Part shown: positions 32,326 through 43,480 of the stretch, piece after piece | How positions within the stretch are numbered: position 1 is the first letter of the stretch | Layout: each line of letters begins with the position of its first letter | NCBI RefSeq assembly: GCF_029867415.1 | Contig: NW_026705396.1 | Coordinates: 248,001 to 312,000 of the forward strand | DNA length: 64,000 bases | Source: Vicia villosa | Lineage: Eukaryota; Streptophyta; Magnoliopsida; Fabales; Fabaceae | Direction: 5' to 3' | The notes under the pieces: generated by a model | Told to the model about the DNA's origin: nothing | Databases searched by the model: none | What the model saw: the letters and a program-made list of their open reading frames with translations, nothing else | Made by a program: the position numbers and the translations under genes

Positions 32326-35259
32326 TGTAATACGGTGGGAGAACTGACTTTTTTAAATGTTGCGGATAGCAAGAGTCGCGACTGACTTTTATTTTATCCA
32401 ATATAGAAAGGCTAAAAGAACAGGAAAAAACCTTTTAAAAAGATTTTGAGTTCGGGGGGTAAGTTATACAAAGGGAAGGTGTAAGCACCCTTTGTATCCA
32501 TGGTTATCCATGGGCTCTTAATTGCTTAGCTCACTTTGTTTTCAAAATGTTTGAAAAGTTGAGAAAAAGTTTGAATAAGAACTTTAGCTTGTAAATAAGC
32601 GTAGTCTTTTTGAATTTGATTTGAAAAGGAGTGGGAAAAGATTTTGAATTTGAATAGAGTAAGCAATCGGGAGCACCTACCCTAAGTTTAAATTTTTGTT
32701 CTTTCAGCTTTTCAGTTTGAAAGGGCTATCCATACCATAAAGAGGATAGGGAGTCCTTTCATTGGATGTTAAGGGTCATCGAGGAAATATCGTTCACCAT
32801 AAAACTGTCCCTACCATGTAGAGGTATGTAGTCTTTAGGGAAGGATATAATAGTCATTTAGGCAACAGGCGAGCATACCTTAGCAATTGGGACAATCATC
32901 ATTTAAACCGAGGCAACATCGAGGGACAAGATCATTTTCGTTAAGGCAACTTCGAAGGGACATATGATCTTATGATGATTTATGAACTGAGGGCAACATT
33001 TGCTTTAGGTATCCTCGGAATCGAGGGACTTGACTATTTTAGAATCATAATAATAAAAAGGCAACAGGAAACAAGGCAACAAAAAGAGGTTACCCTAAAG
33101 GTATGTGTGTGTCACAATCAGGTGATTCAATTCAGTTATATTTATCTTATAATTTAGGCAAACTAAATTTATTAGCAGGCTTGCCACTCCCTAGATTACT
33201 AACCACGTAGTATAAAAGCATAATTAAAAGGTCTTACGGGTGTTCAAAAAAAAAAAAAGGTCTTACGTTATTACAATAAACTCATGTGGGCAGAAAAATA
33301 AAGGCAGGAAAATAAAATCCTAAATCTATTACAATAAACACCTGCAGAGGAAAAATAATAGAAACCCTAAACTATTACAAGGCTTTGGGGCATATACAGA
33401 AATTAGGCAAATGAATAAAATAAACATAATAAAAGGCAAACCCCAAATGGGGAACAAGTTAACCATAGTTAATAGAATAAATAAGGCAAGGCAAAAAGGC
33501 GAATGAAAATAAAAAGGCAAAAAATAAAGGAAAATTAAAAGGTTTTTGAAAACAACAGGACGAACCCTGATTTTTAAAATATTTATAATAAAAAGGGTTA
33601 GTAAAAACAGTGATTAATAGTCATGATGAAAAATAGTTAACCAAAAATAAAATCAGGGTTTGAAAACCTAAAAATAATTAATTAACCTAAAATTAAATTA
33701 ATTAGCCTAAAAATAATTATTAGCCTAAAAATAAATTAATTAGCCTAAAATAATTATTAGCCTAAAAATAAATTAATTAGTCTAAAAATAAATTAATTAG
33801 CCTAAAAATAATTATTAGCCTAAAAATAAATTTATTAGCTTAAAAATAATTATTAGCCTAAAAATAAAGAATGTGATAAAATTCTAACCATAATTCATGA
33901 AAATGGACAACATCTACTTATTATATATTTTAGGGTTAATGGTTAAAAAAAGATTTTACCAAGGTTTTCAAGGGCAATGAGGCAAACAAATAAGTGTAAG
34001 GAAGAATTGACACCTGATCCCTTTGGCCAAAGGAGGTACCTGCAAAAATAATAATAAGAATAAGAATATTAGTAATAGTAATAGTAATAACACAAGAAAA
34101 GAATTGGGGTTTAGAAAATTAAATTATGGACAAAATTACGAATAACCTTGATTTGGTCAAATACCAAAAGGTTTTTGGCCAAATATGAATAACCTTGATT
34201 TGGCCAAATACCAAAAGGTTTTTGGCCAAAAAAGCAATTGGGGTACCATCCACTTGGTCAATCCATAGAAAACCTGTTCATAAACCAACGCAATGTTACG
34301 GTTAAGAAAACAAATGGAAAAATAGAAAAGTGATTAAAATAAAATCAAAAAAATATAAAAACCTGATTATAAATCAAATAAAAAAAAGAACACGAAACTA
34401 CAATTTTTTTTAGATTTTTTGAAAATATGAAAATAGAAATTAAATCAAATCAAATAGAAAACAGAGGAATTTGCGATTTTTGAGGGTCGAAGTCCTTTAG
34501 AATTTTATTCTAAAGAAGTATTGTTCTACGATTTTTTTTCAGAACTTCTGGAAAAAATTCGGAGCAAATCGAAACAGTAGTTTCAGAATTCGACTGATAG
34601 GCTGGAAAATTTATTACTGTGCTGCAACCGAAATTACAACCCTGAAGAAGGAGAAGTAGGAGAAAATATTTTTTGCGTTTGTGAGAAGAGAGAGATTCGG
34701 AGTAAGGGTTAGAATTGTTAGTCTCTAATGTATAAATAATATTAGTATTTATATGGAAAATATTAGGTTAAAAAACAATGGGCTTGGACTCTAAAAAAGA
34801 TTTAATTAGTAATAAAAATAAAATTCTAATAACTATTAATTATAATACTAAATAATAATAATAGCTAACTAACTATAATATAATTAGAAATAAAAATATA
34901 AAACTAATAATAACTGAATTAAAACTATAATAAAAAAGTAACTTCTAAAAACTTTATATATTTTTTGTAATTTTTGAATATATTTTACTAAAAGGAGTAT
35001 AAGAATTAAGATTTAAAGAAAAAAGATGTTTTAAACTTCCTGATAAAAAAGAAGAAAATTATAACTAAAGAAGTTAAAAAAAATAATAAAAAATGGAAAA
35101 AAAGTTAGAAAATAAAATAAACGTTAGAAGTGAGATTCGAACCAGGGACCTTTCGGTCGTGCGTTTTTTGCCCTCAAATTATTATCGATTGCGCTACGTC
35201 AATTATTTAAAATAAAATGACATAGACAACTATAAGAGGGAAAATTTTGGGGTATGACA
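32326..35259 (-). mobile_element. Solo LTR of an Ogre/Tat element, TSD TGTCT
   Basis: The block begins TGTAATACGGTG and ends GGGGTATGACA, both as in the Ogre-2 LTR (minus orientation). It is flanked by perfect 5-bp direct repeats TGTCT (32321-32325 and 35260-35264). No internal sequence is present, so it is a solo LTR formed by LTR-LTR recombination. Its 3' portion aligns by eye with 2349-4000. A TATA-like ATTTATAC lies near 34725 (minus). Internal frames are spurious. Confidence 0.92.
33660..33870. repeat. AT-rich minisatellite TTAGCCTAAAAATAAATTAA
   Basis: About ten degenerate copies alternating between AATAATTATTAGCCTAAA and AAATTAATTAGCCTAAA words, unit about 18-20 bp, inside the solo LTR. 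The Ogre-2 LTR does not show a comparable expansion. Confidence 0.8.
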
Positions 35260-36009
35260 TGTCTATAATCCTCTCTGAAAGACCAAAGGTGTGTCAGTCT
35301 ATTTACTTGGAGATTGGATATATCTTCTATTCTTTATTACATCAAAAGTCTGTGTAAGCCTTCCTTCCTTTTCTATCACTTGAGAGATAGTGTTAGAACA
35401 ACCATGAATGGAAGTGACAGGAAGAAGAATCACATTCCTCTCGGAAGATTCATCTTTGACCTTATCAGTAAAAGTATTCCAATCAATGAATTTGATGAGA
35501 ATGATCTTGAAAAGAATATTGGAGAACCCTTTAATGCTGTGAATCTGGAAAGTATGGGACTTCTTGAAAAAGTATCTAACCCTCCTGAACAAAAGACTGT
35601 AAATATTAACTATCCAGGAAGAGTCTCAATTGAACCAATATGAATGTTAAGTTAACATTAGAGTCTGAAAGATTTAACTCCATTTGTAAGTTTGTGCATC
35701 TCAGCAGAACTTGTCAAAGAAAGGAAGAAGACTCGAAATGAGTCAGAAATTCCGGCTCTTACTGAAGATCTATCTCGCAAGAAAAGTCTGGCTATTGAAA
35801 CTATGTTTCAAGAAACTGAGTCTTCTCAAAAGAAGAAACCTAAGAAAAAGGAAGTTCAAAAAGTTGATTCTACTTCACTTCTGATCACACAATCTCAAGC
35901 TTTTTCTGCATACGAGTTATCTAATGTTGCTCCATCCAGCACAATTCCCAGTACTACCATTTCACCCATCTCTTAGATAATCATCCTTATTTCCATAACA
36001 ATAAATAGA
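35260..36009 (+). pseudogene. Sirevirus envelope-like ORF, 3' part
   Basis: Directly after the right TGTCT duplication the frame continues from the 5' part with an LEIGYIFYSLLHQK-like stretch, a stop, then the open blocks 35314-35643 (FLFYHLRDSVRTT, HIPLGRFIFDLISKS, GEPFNAVNLESMGLLEKV) and 35692-35976 (Lys/Ser-rich tail). PLGR.I.D and FNA.NL..MG are conserved in the envelope-like proteins of legume Sireviruses. The match is from memory of the family, so moderate confidence. The plus-strand ORF meets minus-strand gag at about 35980-36015. Confidence 0.65.
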
Positions 36010-36735
36010 TTAAGATTCTGTGTCAGGTGATGCGAGAGCCATTAGTGCTAGATTTGCTTCTCATTCATCTATATCTGAACTGCCTTCATTATCAAGTTTA
36101 TCTCATGTTGCCATGAAACTCTTCTTGAATTTATTTCTGAAGTTGTCCTTCTGGAAGCTTCTTTTCTTTGGTTTGTCCTTCTGTAGATCAGGAGAATCAG
36201 CTTTGAAATGACCAGGCTTCTTGCAGTTGAAGCAGTTCTTCTGATCATCATCTTTGTTTCTAGAACTAGAGCCTCTGAAGCCACTACTTCTACCAGAGAA
36301 TATCTTGTTCCTTTTTTCCAAATGTTGAAACCTTTTGATGATGAAGGCTATTTCCTCATCATTATAGTCACTATCAGAAACTTCTTCAATAGACGCTTCT
36401 TCTGATTTCCATACTTTTGAGGATCTGGCAGACCAGATTTTTCAATAATTATCTTTAAAGACACTGATTTATATTTCTTCACGGGCTCATCTCCACTCAG
36501 TTTCATCTCATGGCCTTGAAGGTTACTTATCAGACTTTCCATAATCAGAGTATTCAGGTCTTTAATCTCCTAAATAGTTGTGACCTTTGGCCTGAGTCTA
36601 ACTGGGAAACTTCTTAAAATTTTATTTACATGGTCAGATGTAGTATAACTTTTGTTCAAAACCTGAAGGCATGATACGAGAACTTGAAACCTAGAAAACA
36701 TGGTTTCAATATCTTCATCATCCTTCATTCTATGC
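36010..36735 (-). pseudogene. Sirevirus gag C-terminal half with defective zinc knuckle
   Basis: The minus strand encodes MKDDEDIETMFSRFQVLVS, LRSFPVRLRPKVTTIQE, LISNLQGHEMKLSGDEP and the knuckle CFNCKKPGHFKADSPDLQK, where the fourth zinc ligand (Cys in CX2CX4HX4C) is Ser. FKKSFMAT follows, then a degenerate acidic tail with two TGA codons where Trp/Glu are expected. It is truncated at 36735 by unrelated AT-rich sequence. Gag would bind element RNA. Probably part of the same element as 29490-31020. Confidence 0.8.
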
Positions 36736-37061
36736 CAATTGCAAATTGCAATCGTTGTGACGTCAAATAAATTTATTTAATTAAAAATAGTTGATCATTG
36801 CAGCATGTAAATTGTATCATTTATGACATTAAATAAATTTATATAATTAGAAATATATCGGTCAATATAATTATTGCAATGCAAATTGCGATAATAGTGA
36901 CGTCAATAAATTACACAATTAATAATGTATTGCACCCGTTGTAGCATGAAATAAATTACTCATTGCGTTTTCTTGCAAAGCAAATTATACATTTTGTTGT
37001 TATATTTGAATTTGAATTTTTGCGATGTAAAATAGTTAAAAATATATTTTATTTGACTTTG

Positions 37062-37064
<3 letters not shown>

Positions 37065-37112
<48 letters not shown>
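37065..37112. repeat. (TA)n microsatellite
   Basis: About 24 uninterrupted TA/AT dinucleotides. Confidence 0.97.
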
Positions 37113-37115
<3 letters not shown>

Positions 37116-37716
37116 TTAGGAAATTAATTGAATCGAGAATTAAATTATTAGGTTTAAATTATTATATGATCAAGATTAGTTGTTAAATTATATATAATAT
37201 GAAAAACAAAATGAAAACTTTGATGTGGCTATTGCTTCACCCTGGCTGTGAATATAATAAAATAAAATAAAAAGAAAGGAAGTGAACCTTCCATTCAATG
37301 ACAAAGGCTTCAATATTGATATTTTTCTCAAAATATGGGACTTAGTCAACTTTACTTTGTTTGTCTAGTAAATCATAAAAAAAAAATAAAAAACAATTTA
37401 GATACATTAATACTGACATATCTCTTTATTCTTTTTTTACTGAATTTACATAAATTTTAGCATAATTTAATAATATTATCTTTTATTTCTTTTTACTAAT
37501 TACTATAAAAAAATGATATGTGTACAACCAAAAGAACTGACACCATACGGTATACTTTGCATTTTTCTATGTATAGATGTATTTTTTTAAGAAGACCAAA
37601 ATGATATGAGAAGTAAATATAGCTAAAAAGTAAATGGTAGATAGAAATAGTGGTATACCGTATATATATGGTGTACATACGTATCAATTTGAGTGCTCAA
37701 ATACCACACCCCAATT

Positions 37717-37728
37717 ACTATAAATTAT
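37717..37728 (+). promoter_or_regulatory. Putative TATA box of PMEI-1
   Basis: CTATAAATTATG lies about 45-55 bp upstream of the PMEI-1 ATG. The two paralogues have CTATAAATAAAT at a similar distance. Confidence 0.5.
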
Positions 37729-37771
37729 GAACCATAAAATATAGCTTTCATCATTCATCACAAACCAAAGA

Positions 37772-38326
37772 ATGACAGCCTCAACACATTTGTTCTTGTT
37801 ACTAACAATTTCAATCATTTCTCTTTCTCATGCCATATTACCATCACCATCACCTCCTCCAAATTCCAGCCCCAAATTATATCAAATTGTATGTAAAGAT
37901 TCTGGATCAAAGGATACTGAACAAAAATGTTTGAAACTTTTAGAACCCAACCCTAGAATAACTTCATCAAATGACTATCTTACCCTTTGCACATTATACT
38001 TAGAGATGGCAATAGAAAAAGCCACAGAAGGCCAAAATCATCTCAAAAGTTTGATCAAAGAATACCCTTCTTCTGAAGCCATCAAAAAATGTGCAAACAA
38101 TAATTACAATTTTTTGATTAGTGAATTTAGGATTGCAATACCTCAGTTGACTACAAAACCAGACGGTGCAAGTTGGGAAGCCACATCTGCTTTCTGGGGG
38201 CCTAACTATTGTGATAACAACTTAGCTAGTGAAAAGCTAGTCATTCCTTCTGTTTCTAAACTTAATGATGAAATGAGATTTCTTTGTTTTATGGCAGGTG
38301 TAGCTTTAGATCATCTTGTACAATGA
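37772..38326 (+). CDS. PMEI-1: pectin methylesterase/invertase inhibitor-like secreted protein
   Basis: An intact, intronless 184-residue ORF, normal for the PMEI/C-VIF family (PF04043). Residues 1-20 are a signal peptide (hydrophobic LFLLLTISIISLSHA), followed by a Pro/Ser-rich linker. The four-helix-bundle domain shows the expected cysteine pattern: C41 and C53 (N-terminal hairpin, VCKDSGSKDTEQKC) and C107 and C147 (40 apart), plus extra C73 and C172. Family members inhibit pectin methylesterase in the cell wall or invertases; sequence alone does not tell which. ATG 37772 follows AACCAAAGA, as in the paralogues. It is the only host gene in the window with no visible defect. Upstream and downstream are repeat debris. 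Confidence 0.85.
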   Translation: MTASTHLFLLLTISIISLSHAILPSPSPPPNSSPKLYQIVCKDSGSKDTEQKCLKLLEPNPRITSSNDYLTLCTLYLEMAIEKATEGQNHLKSLIKEYPSSEAIKKCANNNYNFLISEFRIAIPQLTTKPDGASWEATSAFWGPNYCDNNLASEKLVIPSVSKLNDEMRFLCFMAGVALDHLVQ

Positions 38327-38607
38327 GAGATGTGATTTTGTTGTTGTTGGGTTTGTTGGTTATTATTGTATTTGAAGTTTAAACAATATATTATATAAGC
38401 TTATATAAAAATGTGATTCTCATATTCATCAATATTTGTGTTTCTACCTACTCATACTAAGTTGTGTGATCAATAATGCCAATGGTGTTGGACCTCCAAA
38501 AATGTATTTACTTTATATTTATGGATCAGTCGCTAGCAAAAGTAAAATATAACTTCCATTTAATTTTTTTGACACATGTTTAAAAATTTAAATATAAAAA
38601 AACTTTG

Positions 38608-38862
38608 GCTTAAATGCACTTTTGCTCCCCCCGTAAGATAGTGAGTTTTTTATTTTCGTCCCCTTAAATTTTTTTTGGTCTAAGTCCCTATATTTCATTT
38701 TCGCGTTCGTTGTATCCCTAAAATCAAAATTTGTAGGAAAATTCGCAGAAAAATCCACAGGAAACCTGCAGATTTTAACTTTAGAGACAAAATCGCAAGT
38801 AAAAAGTAAGATATAGGGACTCAGACAAAAAAAATTATAGAGATCAAAAGTACATTTAAACA
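38608..38862. mobile_element. MITE-like fold-back element
   Basis: It begins GGCTTAAATGCACTTTTG and ends with CAAAAGTACATTTAAAC, imperfect inverted repeats of about 20 bp around an internal region reading GTCCC/GGGAC on the two arms. The layout resembles the abundant legume MITEs with TTAAATGCACTTTTGGTCCC ends. No clear target-site duplication was found. Confidence 0.6.
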
Positions 38863-39040
38863 AAAAAATTCGCTAATTTACAGAGATTAAAAAGAAATAA
38901 AATTTTATTTTTATTCCTTTTAAAAACTCTGACATTGACTACAAACAAATATTGCGAGTTTAAACTTCCAACTTCCTACTTAGTCATTTTTAAGAAGTAA
39001 AATTTTGACTATTAAACTATTCGACAATAAATAATTAAAC

Positions 39041-39044
<4 letters not shown>

Positions 39045-39091
<47 letters not shown>
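39045..39091. repeat. (TA)n microsatellite
   Basis: About 23 uninterrupted TA dinucleotides in AT-rich sequence. Confidence 0.95.
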
Positions 39092-39093
<2 letters not shown>

Positions 39094-39378
39094 AAAAAAT
39101 AATTATAATATACTAATTTAAATTTTTTATTAAAATATATACAAGATATCTTTCTGACTAAAATATAAGTTAAAGTTAGTGTTTTTAAAATGTTTAAATA
39201 AAAATAAAAACACTTATATTACACTAACTTAAATGTATTTTTTCTTAAATAAGATGACAAGAATCTCTTTCAAATTAATCATAGGCAGTGGTGCACAGAC
39301 AAAAAAAAATTATAAATGAGAAAATAAAAGCATAAAGCGAAAAAATAAAATAAAGGACAATATAATAAAGAGCATAAG

Positions 39379-40385
39379 TGTTAGAACATAGTTTGGGTCT
39401 AATCATATCTTAGAGATTTGATGATAGCAATTAAATAAATTTTGTATAAGTAAATGTGGTACTCAAATTATATGTTTCTCATTTCAGAAGAAGTTCTAAC
39501 TCAAGTACCATCAGAACATGGACTTTATGTAAAGCTGAACAAACAAAGAAAGAAAAGTCACGCTGAAGTTCTAGAAATTCTAATGCATGAAGACTTCTGA
39601 ATGCACCAACCGCTGTAGACAAATTCTGATAGAAGTTATATTCACAAAGTCAAGACAGAAGTTGTGAAGAAAAGGAAAAACAAAATGCAAAGTTCTGATA
39701 CAAGATAAAATACCATTAGAGACATAATGATTAAAAGACGGCTGAAGCATTTATGAGGAACAAATATTAAGAAGCATGCAAAGCAAAATTAACCAAGATG
39801 ACACGCAACATTTATTGCAGAACAACTTACGAGAAAACAACAGACTAAATTTCCAAAGGCTATAAATAGAAGATCTATTTGAAAAAGCAAGATAGAGACG
39901 CTCACTTACAATAGCACATGAGAGAATATTGACGTGAACACTTATGCTAAAAGAAAATATTTTCTTCATGTTATCATACTAAGATTCATATTCATTGTAC
40001 TTAAACTTAGTGAAAAATCACAGTTGTGATAAAGCTTATTAGAAGCAATCTGAAACACTATTGTTAGAAGTTTTACTTGTAATTGTTCCTTGAGAGACCA
40101 GTTTGGTCAGATTTCTCAAGAGGGCTAGGACTAGTTAGTCTTAGAGGTGTTAGTCACTGGCAGTTAGCTTGTGCATTGTACTATTAGTCACACCAGTTGG
40201 TTGGGCAGTTATAATCAGTTTGATTATAGTGGATTAAGTCCTCGTTGAGAGAGGCGAAATCACCTTGACGGGTGGATTGTAGTTTGAGTTCAAACGAACC
40301 AGGATAAAAATATCGTGTGAATTTTAATTTGTGAAAGAAAACCCCTTATTCAAACCCCCCCTTCTAAGTGTTTTCATACCCTTCA
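39379..40385 (+). mobile_element. Solo LTR, Sirevirus (Ty1/copia)-like, TSD ATAAG
   Basis: The 1007-bp block starts TGTTAGAACATAGTTTGGGT and ends CATACCCTTCA, flanked by perfect 5-bp repeats ATAAG (39374-39378 and 40386-40390). A CTATAAATAGAAG TATA box lies at about 39859. The 3' part, with TTATTCAAACCCCCCCTTCT, is what I associate with legume SIRE-type LTRs. No internal coding region is attached, so it is a solo LTR. Confidence 0.85.
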
Positions 40386-40390
40386 ATAAG

Positions 40391-42262
40391 AAGTAAAGTT
40401 AATGGTTAATTGTTAATAGTTAGTTTTTGTAGATCAATGGTGAGTGAATGATGATCTTGGGTTTAAATTCAATGAAAGCTCATCAGAAGATTGATAGAAT
40501 CAAAGCAACTACACGATAAGCTTTCAGAAGTCTTAAACCAACCGAATACAATCTCTTCCATTTTTTATCTTTTTTCAATTCGGGACAAGAAATGTAGCGC
40601 TATGTTAAGCAATCGCCAAGTAACTTATATAAAAGTCACCATACAACGAGGCCGCTCAATAACAATTTGTATGCTAATGCATGCAAGAGAAACGATATGT
40701 AGATCGTTTTCCGAAAGCGATGTTGCACGAAAAGAAAAGAGGTAGCGGTCTCATCTTCAACTAGAACTCAAAAGAATTCCAATGATATCGAAGATTTTCA
40801 TCGACCAAAATAAAAGAGAAGAAAAAGATGGAATCACATTAAAGGTTCCTTCCATCTTCAAATTCAATCACTTAATATTGTGGATTAGGATTTTCGTCCC
40901 ATCAACACCCTAAGTCCATTGAATTTGAAGAGAAATTAGACCTCTAGACTTGCAATTCAAAGTAAACATCAAAAGAAAGGAGTAGGAGAAGAGGAAGTAC
41001 CAAAAACAAGTTAAAAAAAGGAAATAAACAGGATTTTGTCAGCATGAAATCGATTTCATCAGCTGCATTTTTCAAAAACTGTGCAAAACAACAGCTTGAA
41101 ATTAATTTCATCCATAGGGAAGTCGATTTCATCAGTGCATTTTTCAGAAAAAAACAGCATCTAAAGGGAGAAAACTTATTTAAACATAAAACCAAACACC
41201 CTGTGATCTTGGATACAATAGTGCACGGAAATACCATCAAATCACCATCAAATAGCACCAAAGTAACACCATAGATATAACACACATAATCAACAAAGGA
41301 TCACATCTTGAAGAATGGAAGTGGATCTAGAAATTACAAATTGAAATCAACTTCTTCAAGAACAAACACCAACAAGCCTTTATCTACCAATAATGGATGA
41401 AGAAAAAGTGATTGGATGAAGGTTTAGCTCAAAGATTAGTAAGATTTAATGTGAATCTCACTAACTTTTTGTGGAAGAAGAGCTTTGAGTGATTTGGGAA
41501 AGGTTGGGAAGAGAATTTGCAAGAGTGATTTTGGCTCTCAAAAGCTTGTGAAATGAAGGAGAGGAGGCCTCTATTTATATAATTGGGAGTGAGGGTAGTG
41601 GCAAATTGGTAATTGTCCCTTGGAGATTAATTTGAATTTAATTGGTAAGAAATGGGATTAAAATGGGGTTTATGAAGGAAATTAATTATGGTAATGATGT
41701 GGAATATTGGTAATAATAAAAAGTGATCCAAGAAATGATCAAGTGGTGCACATGTCATCAAATGAGGGTGTATGATAGGATTTAATCATGATGAGGCATG
41801 GAATTATGAGATCAAGAATATTCTCCCAAAAAAAACTGCCAAATATCACTAACTTTAGAATTGTTCAATTTTGGCCAAATTTGCTGCATGAAATTGATTT
41901 ACCAAGGAGGGAAATCGATTTCTTCCATGGAAAAGTGAGAATCTGGTGCAAATTGTATTAGGCAAATCGATTTACCCAAGCGGGAAATTGATTTCATCTG
42001 TCAGAAATGATGAAAATGCCTTGTTTAATGGATGCCTTGGCTTGGTTCCTACAAAACACAAACATAAAAAAGGAACAAAGCAATATTTTTGGTATTTTGG
42101 TTGGTATAACATATACAAGCTAAACAAACATAGGTGCTTGATGGTTCCCCTCAGAGATGAAGTGAACACAACACCAAAAATAAAGCTTCAAGAGAAAATT
42201 CTTGATTAATGATTGAGATGCAGATGACGTATGATCTTAGGATAAAAAATTGTGGTATGACA
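40391..42262 (-). repeat. Probable 3' LTR (or fragment) of another Tat/Ogre-type element
   Basis: On the minus strand it starts TGTCATACCACAATTTTTTA (42262), directly preceded by a purine-rich tract. It contains several GAAATCGATTTC-like words (41046-42000) and a TATATAAATAG box at about 41573 (minus). The left limit is unclear. Frames inside it show no motifs. Confidence 0.5.
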
Positions 42263-43432
42263 AATTGCCTCTGATTATTGGCAAATATTAAGTTGTAGGC
42301 GCATGGCCAATGGCGATTTGTTGTTGTGTTGCTGCTAAATTATATTCGTTGTTATGTTGTTGTTTATAATCTTTGTTGTTATTATTATGTTGTGCAGTTG
42401 TTGGTGTAATGATGCTATGATGAAGATGAAAAAATTATGAAGATAAACTTGCGACGATGTGATGATGATGATTTGCCTCTATTTATTGGCAGTATATAAG
42501 TTGGAGGTTTTTCCTCGTTGATGTTTAAGTTGTTGTTGTTGAATTTGCATTTTGTGATGTCGCATTTCATCGAGTCACATACCTGCATTTTGCGATGTCC
42601 TGGATTGGCAAACTGCGATGAAGGCTTATTCCTTGTTTATGCCTCTCTTAATTGGCAATTATTAAGTTAGGAGTTTTGCTCCATTATTAAGTTGGGAGTT
42701 TTGCTCCAATTGTACCGCATGCATGTGCATAGTAACGAGTCGCATTGAGTTGCATCTTTTGAGTTGTTGTGATGACAAACAAGTGGTTATATCATGTTGA
42801 TGTTTTTGTTGTGTTATTACGTGGATAATTTTGTTGTGATAAATGCTGATGATTTGGTTGTGATATTATGTTGATGACTTGTTGTGATAATTGTTGTCTG
42901 AAAGTTGTGAAGCGATGATTTTATATAATCTGATCTAATATATTGTTTATCATACACTCAATTATATGGTTCGATATCTCAACTCTTATGTTTGAATGTT
43001 ACCCCCATGTTTGTAACGTGCAGTTAATCCAAGTGAAGGAGATTTACCTTCATTAGTTCGAGTCGGTGTAGTCGCTCTGATATGTAACACTCGGGGGGGA
43101 TGAACGTGTGTTGTTTTATATGTTGATTTTATATTTAGTTGTTAGATTTTAAGTTGATTACATGGAATACTTGTTGTTTTGAATTTGAACAAAAGTTGTT
43201 ATGCCAATTGAAGTTGATATTGAGATTCCGCTACTTAATTAAAAGTTGTTTATTTTTTTAAAAGAATAAAATATGTTGTTGTTGGTTCATCCGAAATTAT
43301 GTGATATGTATATGATTTAAATGTGATTGATTGCCGTTATTTTAAGTTGAAGTGTAGCATCCCATGTTTTGTTGAAAATTTTATAACTCTGATTCTTATA
43401 ATATTTGTCGGGTAGAAATGGGGTGTTACAAG
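42263..43432 (-). repeat. 3' UTR of a Tat-type element and a chromovirus-like LTR end
   Basis: Near 42265, 42477 and 42640 there are three diverged copies of GCCTCTNTTAATTGGCAATT followed by ATTAAGTTGGGAGTTTTGCT, typical of decayed 3'-UTR repeats. From about 42900 the minus strand reads like a gypsy LTR starting TGTAACACCCCATTTCTACC at 43432. No coding sequence was found. Confidence 0.4.
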
Positions 43433-43480
43433 GGACAAAGGAAGGACTAAGGAAAAGAAGGCGGCTAAAATTAGGTTACT

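Larger units (their letters stand above)
36736..37771. other. AT-rich intergenic region upstream of PMEI-1
   Basis: It includes about three diverged copies (36736-36960) of a segment with GCAAATTGC and GTGACGTCAAATAAATT words, a (TA)n microsatellite at 37065-37112, and the PMEI-1 promoter with a CTATAAATTATG TATA-like box at about 37717. I see no gene. Confidence 0.6.
38327..39378. other. Non-coding region 3' of PMEI-1
   Basis: It holds the PMEI-1 3' end, a fold-back MITE-like element (38608-38862) and a (TA)n run. Otherwise AT-rich with no gene. Confidence 0.6.
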
